The position numbers were made by a program, and so were the translations under genes. A DNA stretch of 16,795 bases from Actinomycetes bacterium. Lineage in GTDB: Bacteria; Actinomycetota; Actinomycetes; Actinomycetales; Cellulomonadaceae. The stretch spans positions 1 through 16,795 of the forward strand of contig JAEWOA010000264.1 in NCBI GenBank assembly GCA_023461115.1, given 5' to 3'. Shown here one piece after another: positions 9,055 through 15,470 of the stretch. Numbering within the stretch: the first letter of the stretch is position 1; each line of letters starts with the position of its first letter. A model generated the notes under the pieces. That model saw only the letters and a list, made by a program, of their open reading frames with translations, had not been told where the DNA came from and did not search any database.

Positions 9055-10038
9055 ATGCGCGCCGTGATCGCCACCGAGGCCGGTGGCCCCGAGGTCCTGT
9101 CCGTCGTCTCCCGCCCCGATCCGGAGCCTCGCGCCGACGAGGTGCTGGTGCGCGCCACGGCGGTCGGCGTCAACTTCATCGACACCTACCGGCGTGCCGG
9201 GGTCTACCCGATGCCGTTCCCGCACATCGTCGGGTCCGAGGGCGCCGGAACCGTCGTGGCCGTCGGGCGAGACGTGACGCGAGTCGCCGTGGGCGACCGG
9301 GTCGCATGGGCGTCGGCGCCGTCGTCGTACGCCGAGCTCGTCGCGGTCCCGGAGTCCGCGGCGCTCGTCGTCCCCACCGACGTGCCCGACGACATCGCGG
9401 CCGCGATCCCCCTCCAAGGCATGACCGCGCACTTCCTCGTCACGTCGACATACGAGGTGCGGCCGGGATCCACCGTGCTCGTCCACGCCGCCGCCGGAGG
9501 GGTCGGGCTGCTGCTCACCCAGCTCGCGAGCCAGCGGGGCGCCCGCGTGATCGCGACGGTCGGAAGCGCGCAGAAGGAGGCGCTCGCGCGCGAGGCCGGG
9601 GCCGCCGAGGTCATCCGCTACCGCGAGCTCGACTCGCTCGCCGACGACCTGCCCGCGCTCGTGCGCACCCTGACGGACGGACGCGGCGTCGACGCCGCCT
9701 ACGACTCCGTGGGACGCGACACCTTCGACGCGTCGCTCGCGTCCGTGCGCCCCCGCGGCACGGTCGTGCTGTTCGGCGGCTCGTCGGGCCCAGTGGAGCC
9801 CTTCGACCCGCAGCGGCTCAACCGCGCCGGCTCGCTGTTCCTCACGCGGCCCAAGCTCGACGACCACATCGCGTCGCCCGACGAGCTCGAGTGGCGCTCG
9901 CGCGAGGTCTTCTCCGCCGTCCGGTCGGGCGCCCTGAGCGTCCGGATCGGCGCCCGATACTCGTTGGACGACGCGTCCGACGCCCACCGCGCGCTCGAGT
10001 CGCGCTCCACCACCGGAAAGGTCCTGTTGCTGCCGTGA
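9055..10038 (+). CDS. Zinc-free quinone oxidoreductase (zeta-crystallin-like, MDR family)
   Basis: This is an NADPH-dependent medium-chain reductase of the quinone oxidoreductase type, acting in the cytoplasm on quinones or other electrophiles. The true substrate is unknown. The 327-residue product has the family signature NFIDTYRRAGVYP (40-52), a GroES-like N-terminal domain, and the Rossmann motif HAAAGGVG (144-151). There are no zinc-binding cysteines of the alcohol dehydrogenase type. The start at ATG 9055 (MRAVIATEAGGPEV) fits family N-termini. An in-frame ATG at 9022 would add 11 residues beginning with the same MRAVI string. Neither has a good ribosome-binding site. The gene is divergent from argC and overlaps the next gene by four bases (GTGA), so the two are probably co-translated. 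Confidence 0.93.
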   Translation: MRAVIATEAGGPEVLSVVSRPDPEPRADEVLVRATAVGVNFIDTYRRAGVYPMPFPHIVGSEGAGTVVAVGRDVTRVAVGDRVAWASAPSSYAELVAVPESAALVVPTDVPDDIAAAIPLQGMTAHFLVTSTYEVRPGSTVLVHAAAGGVGLLLTQLASQRGARVIATVGSAQKEALAREAGAAEVIRYRELDSLADDLPALVRTLTDGRGVDAAYDSVGRDTFDASLASVRPRGTVVLFGGSSGPVEPFDPQRLNRAGSLFLTRPKLDDHIASPDELEWRSREVFSAVRSGALSVRIGARYSLDDASDAHRALESRSTTGKVLLLP

Positions 10039-10793
10039 GCATCCCCGTCCTGAACGCCGTCCGCACGCTCTCGGTGGAGGTTTGGTCCGACATCGCCTGC
10101 CCGTGGTGCTTCATCGGCAAGCGCCGGTTCGCCGAGGCTCTTGCCGCCTTCCCGCATCGCGCGCACGTCTCGGTCGTCTGGAAGTCCTACCAGCTCTCCC
10201 CCGACACCCCGCGTGGGCCGGGCCGGCCCGAGGTCGACGCGCTCGTCGAGATGAAGGCCATGCCGCGCGAGCAGGTGCAGCAGATGTTCGCGCACGTCGC
10301 CGGCGTGGCCGCGGGCGTGGGCCTCAGCTTCGACTTCGCGACGACGCTGGCGTTCAACTCCTACAACGCCCACCGCCTGGTGCACCTGGCCCGCGAGGCC
10401 GGCGGCGCCGCGGTCGCGGACCGGCTCATCGAGGCGCTGTTCTCGGCGCACTTCGAGCAGGGCGCGGACCTGGGCGTCGACGAGTCGCTCGTGCGGCTCG
10501 CGCGCGAGACCGGGCTCGGCGAGCTCGGGTTCGACGACGACGCGATCGCCTCCTTCCTCGCGGGGTCCGAGCAGTCCGAGGCCGTCGACCGGGACATCGC
10601 CGAAGCCCGCTCGCTCGGCGTGAACGGCGTGCCATTCTTCGTCGTCGACCGCCGCATCGCCGTCTCGGGCGCCCAGCCTGCCGAGGTCTTCACCCAGCTC
10701 CTCGAGGTGGCCTGGCGCGAGGCCAACCCCCTCACCACGCTGACAGGCGACCCTGCCGCTGAGGCCTGCACTGACGACTCCTGCGCGGTCTGA
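10035..10793 (+). CDS. FrnE-type DsbA family oxidoreductase with C-terminal CX4C
   Basis: This is a thioredoxin-fold protein with an inserted helical domain, of the FrnE/2-hydroxychromene-2-carboxylate isomerase-like DsbA subgroup. The 252-residue product has the active site CPWC (Cys22, Cys25) in SDIACPWCFIGKRRF and the cis-proline loop NGVPFFV (Pro200). No signal peptide is visible, so it is probably cytoplasmic. The last residues are EACTDDSCAV, placing a second cysteine pair (Cys245, Cys250) in a CX4C arrangement. A C-terminal CX4C is known from Deinococcus FrnE. The start is GTG at 10035 in a GTGA overlap with the preceding reductase stop, which suggests a two-gene redox unit. Disulfide isomerase or oxidoreductase activity is inferred and the substrates are unknown. 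Confidence 0.9.
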   Translation: MSIPVLNAVRTLSVEVWSDIACPWCFIGKRRFAEALAAFPHRAHVSVVWKSYQLSPDTPRGPGRPEVDALVEMKAMPREQVQQMFAHVAGVAAGVGLSFDFATTLAFNSYNAHRLVHLAREAGGAAVADRLIEALFSAHFEQGADLGVDESLVRLARETGLGELGFDDDAIASFLAGSEQSEAVDRDIAEARSLGVNGVPFFVVDRRIAVSGAQPAEVFTQLLEVAWREANPLTTLTGDPAAEACTDDSCAV

Positions 10794-10795
10794 AG

Positions 10796-10817
10796 GCGCC
10801 GCGACGGACAGCGGCGC
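10796..10817 (+). terminator. Hairpin terminator after the FrnE-like gene
   Basis: GCGCCGC (10796-10802) and GCGGCGC (10811-10817) form a perfect 7-bp all-G/C stem around an 8-nt loop, two bases after the stop codon. There is no T-tract, as is common for actinobacterial hairpin terminators. It would end the reductase/FrnE transcript. The remaining gap to 10915 shows no further clear signal. Confidence 0.55.
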
Positions 10818-10915
10818 ACGCACATCGCGGGGCAACGGTGCGACGTGCGTCGCCAACGCTACAAGTCTCAAAGCCACCGCATGACGCGGCGGTGCGTTCA
10901 CAGCATGCTTGCACC

Positions 10916-11851
10916 ATGGCGGCGATTCGGACGCAGGTGTACCTCGACGACGAGAAGTGGGTTGAGATCCCTCTGCCGGTTCCAGTGGACGACATCGTCG
11001 TGCATCACTACACGTCGGCGAGCGGCCTAATCGGCATTCTTGCCTCGAATAGCCTGTGGGCTTCGTCGCCCGTGGCGCTCAACGACCTGTCGGAGGTCGA
11101 GTACGGGATCGAAGTCCTCCATCGCGTCTGGGAATCAATTCAGTCCGAGAAGAAGCTATCCTCCGAGCAAATCACGATTGTCAATTCCACCCTGTCGCCC
11201 GAGCACCTGCGCCTGTCAATTGGTCGCGTCTATTTCGTGTGCGCGTCAGAGGCGTCCGATTCACTGAACCAGTGGCAAAGCTATGGCGCACCTCCGGGTT
11301 ACGCACTTGGTATCCAGACCGGGCATGACCTGAGTGTCATGGTTCCGAGCGCGCTCGCGTCCTTCACCGAGTGGACCTCGACCGGCACGCACATGCGGTC
11401 CGGCTGGTATCGCGTTATTTACGCTCAAGCGGAACAGGACGCCGCCGCCAGGGCTGTGCTTAACTTCGTGCTTGACCATCCGCTTCTTTGGCAGAGACCG
11501 GACCTCCTCGGCAACTACGTCGCTCCGATAATTCCTCAAATGAAGAATCCAGCCTTCTCCGCCGAACACGAGGTTAGATACATCGCGCAGAGCCTCGTCG
11601 AGATTCCCGAGGAGTTCCGAGCGGGCCCGTTTGGTGTCGTACCGTATATCAGCATCGCAGCCGGGGAGGATCACCACAGCTTCGTGGTCGAAGACACGCG
11701 GGGCCGACTGCCCATCGTCAGTCTCACGTGTGGTCCGGTGGGCGACGGCGAGAAAGTGCTGGTCAACTTGGCGGCTGTGCGCCTCCTCGCAAAGCACGGG
11801 TACACGGATGCCGTGGTGAAGAGTTCGGAGGTTCCCTACCGCGTCCGGTGA
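10916..11851 (+). CDS. DUF2971 domain protein, probably horizontally acquired
   Basis: The 311-residue product matches the DUF2971 pattern. It has an N-terminal HHYTSASGLIGILASNSLW (30-48) followed by LND (56-58), then VYFVCASE...NQWQSYG (105-124), EHEVRYI (217-223), and a C-terminal SLTCGPVG plus VPYRVR ending. The biochemical role of this family is not known to me. The start is ATG 10916 (MAAIRTQVYLDDEKW), where family-like sequence begins. A GTG at 10838 would add 26 low-quality residues. No ribosome-binding site is obvious, so translation may be leaderless. Base composition differs from neighbours: by hand, 31 of 60 bases are G/C at 11101-11160 against 47 of 60 at 9541-9600, and A/T-ending codons are common. 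It is single, flanked by a hairpin and by a recombinase remnant on the opposite strand. Confidence 0.8.
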   Translation: MAAIRTQVYLDDEKWVEIPLPVPVDDIVVHHYTSASGLIGILASNSLWASSPVALNDLSEVEYGIEVLHRVWESIQSEKKLSSEQITIVNSTLSPEHLRLSIGRVYFVCASEASDSLNQWQSYGAPPGYALGIQTGHDLSVMVPSALASFTEWTSTGTHMRSGWYRVIYAQAEQDAAARAVLNFVLDHPLLWQRPDLLGNYVAPIIPQMKNPAFSAEHEVRYIAQSLVEIPEEFRAGPFGVVPYISIAAGEDHHSFVVEDTRGRLPIVSLTCGPVGDGEKVLVNLAAVRLLAKHGYTDAVVKSSEVPYRVR

Positions 11852-12044
11852 GTGAGGGCGCGCCGGGTGGGCGCTCTTCGCTTGTACGCCGACGCGTCGT
11901 TGTCGATGCACTCCTCAGCCACCACCCAGCCTCGCTCCCGGCGAACCTGCGGTAGTCCTCGAACTGCCGCTCCGCCCCCAACGCGGTGCCAGTCGGGTCC
12001 GATGAGATGCGGGCATACACCGCCGCTGCCTGGGGAGTCGTCAC
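11836..12044 (-). pseudogene. Frameshifted, truncated remnant of a large serine recombinase (N-terminal catalytic domain)
   Basis: From a GTG at 12044 (preceded by AAGGTGA) the minus strand reads MTTPQAAAVYARISSD, then TGTALGAERQFEDYRRFA. This is the start of a resolvase/serine-integrase catalytic domain: Y-A-R-I-S with the nucleophile Ser14, followed by the conserved RQ. Around 11942-11937 (GCCGGG) the reading frame is lost. In the next frame the family sequence continues as RERGWVVAEECIDNDASAYKRR, then stops at 11838-11836. Joining the two needs one extra base, so a single-base deletion is inferred. Only about 65 of the several hundred residues of such enzymes remain. The DNA-binding part is missing, and the 3' end runs into the 3' end of the DUF2971 gene. 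It is a dead relic of an integrative element. Confidence 0.75.
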
Positions 12045-12123
12045 GAGGGGTCACCTTAGCGACCTGGCACAACGCGACGCCGGTCGCACGTTGGCCAGCG
12101 GCGGTTCGCTCGCGCGCTGCTGG

Positions 12124-13821
12124 TCAAGTGCGGAACACCGTCTGGCGGGCTCGGAGCGTGTGCAGGAAGCGTGCCGGGGAGCCCGTGGCGCGGCGCCATC
12201 CGTCGTCGACCGCCGCGGGTGAGCCGATGCGGCTCGAGCCATCCGAGCGCGCCGGAGGTCCGGCGGCTGGCGGCATGGCCAGTCGGCGCAGGCGTGCCGG
12301 TGGCCGGACTTCGGGGATGCCGGCGCGGATGCGGATCTGCCAGCCGTTGGTGTCCAGCGTGCGGTGGTGGTGCCAGCACAGGAGGACGCCGTTGTCGGTG
12401 TGCGTTCCGTCGTGGTCCTCGGCGTGCGGAGTGACGTGGTGGACCTCGCACCAGGCCGCGGGGACGTGGCAGCCGGGGATCACGCAGCCGCCGTCGCGCA
12501 GCGCGATCGCCCGGCGCTGGGAGCCGGTGAAGCACCGCTGCGGCGATCCGATCCCTGCGATCCGGCCGTTGGGCGCCACCAGGACGCGCTGCACGGCGCC
12601 GGCGCAGCCCACGCGCCGGGCGGCGGCCAGCGACACGCTCACGGCGCCGTCACCCGCTCCGGCGCCGCCCAGGATGAACGCCCGGCCGCGGTTGGCGTCG
12701 AGGTCCTCCTGGCGTACCGCGACCAGCAGAGTCGGCGCGTTGCCCGCGACCGAGCGCTGGTCGGCCACCCGCGCCGCCACGTTCAGCGCCGAGGCGAGCA
12801 CGTCGTGCAGCACCTGGGCACGCGTGCGGGCATCGGTTTGCGACTCGACGCGGGCGACCGTTTCGTCGGCGCCCGAGGAGGTCGCGTCGTCGCTGGACTC
12901 GCCAGCGCCGTCACGGCTCGCGGCGGCGGCGTGGGCGGCGGCTCGGTCAGCGGCAGCAGTCGACGGCGTCGGGAGTTCGGGCGTGCGGGGGTTCGTGCAC
13001 GCGTCGGCGAAGGCCTCCAGCGCGCCGGCGACCTCGGGCAGGAGCTGGCCCGCGATCCGGACCAGGCCGCCGCGGCCCGGGCGCAGGGTCAGGTAGCGGC
13101 GCGCGCCGTCGGCATCTTCGGGCGGCGCGCCGTCCTGGTCGAGCACCATCGCCCAGGCCTTGGCCTGGACCCGCACCTCGTCGACATCCAGCGGCGGCAA
13201 CGTCCCAGGCTCGCACTGGGCCGCGGCGACCAGCTCGCCGCATGCCACCTCGACCGACTCGCGCGCCGCGACACGCAACGTCGGCTTGAGCTGGTCGATG
13301 ATCACGGCCGCGGCCTCCACCGAGACGCGCCCCTCGTCGAGAGCCTCCCCCAGCGCCGCGAACCGCCGCGGCCGGGGTGTGCCATCCAGCCGCAGGTCCA
13401 CGCGCAGGAACTGGCCCACCCGCATCCACCGCGACACCGTGATCCCCGGCGCGCCCGTCAGCCGCTGCACCAGCTCGTGCGCCGAGCGGCAGCCACGGCG
13501 CCGCGCCAGAGACTCGGCCCCGAGCTCCCGGCGCGAACGCTCCGCGATCTCGGCCACCAACGCGACCCGCACCGCGTCGACACGGCGCGCCTGGCCCTCG
13601 ACCTCGAGCAGCCACTGCAGCACGGCGTCGTCGGGCAGCGCCGCGATGGCATCCGTCGGCGGCAGCGCCGCGATGGCATCCGTCGGCGGCAGCGCCGCCC
13701 AGCCCGCTCGCACGGCTCGGACCTCCGCCAGTCCCGCGTCCGGCGACGGCGCCCCGGGTACGGCCCAACCGCCCACCGCATCACCGGCGGGCGGCTCGTG
13801 GAGCGTCCCGGAAACTGACAT
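12124..13821 (-). CDS. DUF222 / HNH endonuclease domain protein (13E12 repeat family type)
   Basis: The 565-residue product has an N-terminal helical DUF222 region (about 65-280) with LEVEGQARRVDAVRVAL and the GRVSVEAAAVI segment, an Ala/Ser-rich linker (about 285-330), and a C-terminal HNH domain (about 440-495). The HNH domain carries paired metal-type cysteines (Cys446, Cys451, Cys482), the His pair 461-462 in CEVHHVTP, Asn477 in TDNG and CWHHHR. DNA cleavage is inferred from the HNH motif. The biological role of the family, which is often multi-copy in Actinobacteria, is unclear. Residues 43-62 hold a tandem duplication of ALPPTDAIA. The start is ATG 13821 with GGGAG about nine bases upstream. 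A LexA-like box lies 33 bp upstream, so DNA-damage induction is likely. Confidence 0.88.
   Translation of the reverse strand: MSVSGTLHEPPAGDAVGGWAVPGAPSPDAGLAEVRAVRAGWAALPPTDAIAALPPTDAIAALPDDAVLQWLLEVEGQARRVDAVRVALVAEIAERSRRELGAESLARRRGCRSAHELVQRLTGAPGITVSRWMRVGQFLRVDLRLDGTPRPRRFAALGEALDEGRVSVEAAAVIIDQLKPTLRVAARESVEVACGELVAAAQCEPGTLPPLDVDEVRVQAKAWAMVLDQDGAPPEDADGARRYLTLRPGRGGLVRIAGQLLPEVAGALEAFADACTNPRTPELPTPSTAAADRAAAHAAAASRDGAGESSDDATSSGADETVARVESQTDARTRAQVLHDVLASALNVAARVADQRSVAGNAPTLLVAVRQEDLDANRGRAFILGGAGAGDGAVSVSLAAARRVGCAGAVQRVLVAPNGRIAGIGSPQRCFTGSQRRAIALRDGGCVIPGCHVPAAWCEVHHVTPHAEDHDGTHTDNGVLLCWHHHRTLDTNGWQIRIRAGIPEVRPPARLRRLAMPPAAGPPARSDGSSRIGSPAAVDDGWRRATGSPARFLHTLRARQTVFRT
13634..13698. 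repeat. 27-bp in-frame tandem repeat inside the HNH gene
   Basis: A 27-bp unit starting at 13636 repeats exactly at 13663, and a third copy begins at 13690 before diverging near 13699. On the coding (minus) strand it encodes ALPPTDAIA twice followed by ALP. Because the unit is a multiple of three, copy changes preserve the frame, so copy number could vary between strains. Confidence 0.9.
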
Positions 13822-13854
13822 ATCGGAAGTCTCCCACCGACCACTGACATGCGA

Positions 13855-13870
13855 TCGAACATCTGTTCGT
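13855..13870. promoter_or_regulatory. LexA-binding SOS box upstream of the DUF222-HNH gene
   Basis: TCGAACATCTGTTCGT matches the mycobacterial/actinobacterial SOS box TCGAAC-N4-GTTCGA at 11 of the 12 defined positions; only the last base differs. The core CGAAC-N4-GTTCG is a perfect palindrome. It lies 33 bp upstream of the HNH gene start and 183 bp upstream of the trpB2 start, so the HNH gene is the likelier target. Several 13E12-family genes of Mycobacterium tuberculosis are known members of the LexA regulon, which fits. The rest of the 13822-14053 gap shows no other convincing signal. Confidence 0.75.
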
Positions 13871-14053
13871 ATCGTGAGATGTGGACGCGGCCGCCACCCG
13901 GGCGTGGACTGTTGTGGCCTACGTCACTCGTCGGGCCGTACTCTGCGCGTGCGTGCCGCACGACGAGCGAACCGAGGCACCGCCAGGCGAGCACCTCGTC
14001 GGGACGCGCCCGTCCCACCGCGCGCCCGCGGCGCGCCGCACGAGAGGTCGACG

Positions 14054-15379
14054 ATGACCAGTTCCCCCGACGTCAGCATCGCGACGCCGCCCGCCACCCG
14101 CCCACGCACCGAGCCCGTCGGCACGGTCGTGCCCTCCACCGTTCCGACGCACTGGTACAACCTGGCCGCAGACCTGCCCGAACCGACTCCCCCGGCGTTG
14201 CATCCCGGGACGCGCGAGCCGCTCGGGCCCGACGACCTGGCGCCCCTGTTCCCGATGGCGCTGATCCTGCAGGAAGTCAGCACCGAGCGGTGGATCGAGA
14301 TCCCGCAGACGGTCCGCGAGATCTACGCCCTGTGGCGTCCGAGCCCGCTCGTCCGCGCGCATCGACTGGAACAGGCGCTCGGCACCCCCGCGCGGATCTA
14401 CTACAAGTACGAGGGTGTGAGCCCGGCCGGCTCGCACAAGCCGAACACCGCGGTGGCGCAGGCGTACTACAACGCGGCCGAGGGGATCACCAAGCTCACC
14501 ACGGAGACCGGCGCCGGGCAGTGGGGCGCCTCGCTGTCGATGGCGTGCGCGCTGCTCGGGCTGGACTGTGAGGTCTGGCAGGTGCGCGCGTCGTACGACT
14601 CCAAGCCGTACCGCCGGATGCAGATCGAGACCTACGGCGGCGTGTGCCACCCCTCGCCCTCTGACCTGACCGAGGCCGGCCGAGCGATGCTCGCAGCGGA
14701 CCCCCACACCACTGGCTCGCTCGGCATGGCGATCTCGGAGGCCGTCGAGGCCGCGGCCACCGACCCGCAAGCGCACTACGCGCTCGGCTCGGTGCTCAAC
14801 CACGTGCTGCTGCACCAGACGGTGATCGGCCAGGAGGCGCTCGACCAGCTCGACCAGCTCGGCGAGACCGCGGACATCGTGTTCGGCTGCGCAGGCGGCG
14901 GCTCCAACCTGGGCGGGCTCTCCTTCCCGTTCCTCGGCCGCAACCTGCGCGAGGGCACGACGACGAGGGTCGTCGCGTGCGAGCCGGCCGCGTGCCCGTC
15001 GCTGACGCAGGGCGAGTACCGGTACGACTTCGGCGACGTCGCGGGCCTGACGCCCCTGCTCAAGATGCACACGCTCGGCAAGGACTTCGTGCCGCCGCCG
15101 ATCCACGCCGGCGGCCTGCGCTATCACGGCATGGCGCCGATGGTCTCGCACGCCGTGAACCTCGGGCTCATGGGGGCCATCGCGGTGGACCAGGACACCG
15201 CGTTCGCCGCGGGAATCGAGTTCGCCCGGGCCGAGGGGATCATCCCCGCGCCCGAGTCGACGCACGCGGTGGCCGGTGCGATCGCACACGCTCGGGCCGC
15301 CACCACCGACGAGACGATCGTCATCGGCCTGTCCGGGAACGGGGTGCTGGACCTGCCCGCGTACCACGACTTCCTGTAG
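14054..15379 (+). CDS. trpB2: TrpB2-type tryptophan synthase beta subunit (stand-alone)
   Basis: This PLP enzyme condenses indole (or possibly O-phosphoserine-derived aminoacrylate chemistry) to make tryptophan. The 441-residue length and ETGAGQWG (151-158, with Trp where canonical TrpB has His) identify the TrpB2 branch. The Schiff-base lysine is Lys129 in GSHKPNTA, the PLP phosphate loop is GGGSN (281-285), and SGNG (427-430) contacts the cofactor ring. The start is ATG 14054 with GAGAGG six bases before it, and the first 30 residues are Pro/Thr-rich and probably flexible. No trpA or other trp gene is present, so it is a solitary copy. TrpB2 enzymes do not normally pair with TrpA, and indole salvage is one suggested role. 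It ends at a strong hairpin. Confidence 0.92.
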   Translation: MTSSPDVSIATPPATRPRTEPVGTVVPSTVPTHWYNLAADLPEPTPPALHPGTREPLGPDDLAPLFPMALILQEVSTERWIEIPQTVREIYALWRPSPLVRAHRLEQALGTPARIYYKYEGVSPAGSHKPNTAVAQAYYNAAEGITKLTTETGAGQWGASLSMACALLGLDCEVWQVRASYDSKPYRRMQIETYGGVCHPSPSDLTEAGRAMLAADPHTTGSLGMAISEAVEAAATDPQAHYALGSVLNHVLLHQTVIGQEALDQLDQLGETADIVFGCAGGGSNLGGLSFPFLGRNLREGTTTRVVACEPAACPSLTQGEYRYDFGDVAGLTPLLKMHTLGKDFVPPPIHAGGLRYHGMAPMVSHAVNLGLMGAIAVDQDTAFAAGIEFARAEGIIPAPESTHAVAGAIAHARAATTDETIVIGLSGNGVLDLPAYHDFL

Positions 15380-15409
15380 CGCAACCCTGGAGCGGCCCCG
15401 GCCGACGAC

Positions 15410-15455
15410 GAGGGCGGCGCCCCTGATCCCGGCAGGGACCAGGGGCGCCGCCCTC
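15410..15455. terminator. Strong bidirectional terminator between convergent genes
   Basis: A perfect 16-bp stem (15410-15425 pairing with 15440-15455, nearly all G/C) is followed by one A/C mismatch and a further 4-bp TCCC/GGGA stem closed by a GGCA tetraloop. It sits between the trpB2 stop (15379) and the stop of the convergent minus-strand gene (15473), and would serve both. There is no T-tract on either side. Confidence 0.88.
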
Positions 15456-15470
15456 ACGTCGCCACTGGCG

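Noticed and set aside
8968..9987. Upstream extension of the argC reading frame
   Set aside because: Family sequence begins at MSFSVAVAGASG. The extension is antisense to the quinone oxidoreductase gene.
10838..10915. GTG at 10838 as start of the DUF2971 protein
   Set aside because: The 26 added residues show no family similarity and no ribosome-binding site. Family-like sequence starts after ATG 10916.
12364..13818. 484-codon plus-strand open frame opposite the HNH gene
   Set aside because: The minus strand carries recognisable DUF222 and HNH motifs. The plus frame is Arg-rich shadow sequence.
13939..13944. TACTCT as a -10 box for trpB2
   Set aside because: No -35-like hexamer at 15-19 bp spacing, and TANNNT occurs by chance.
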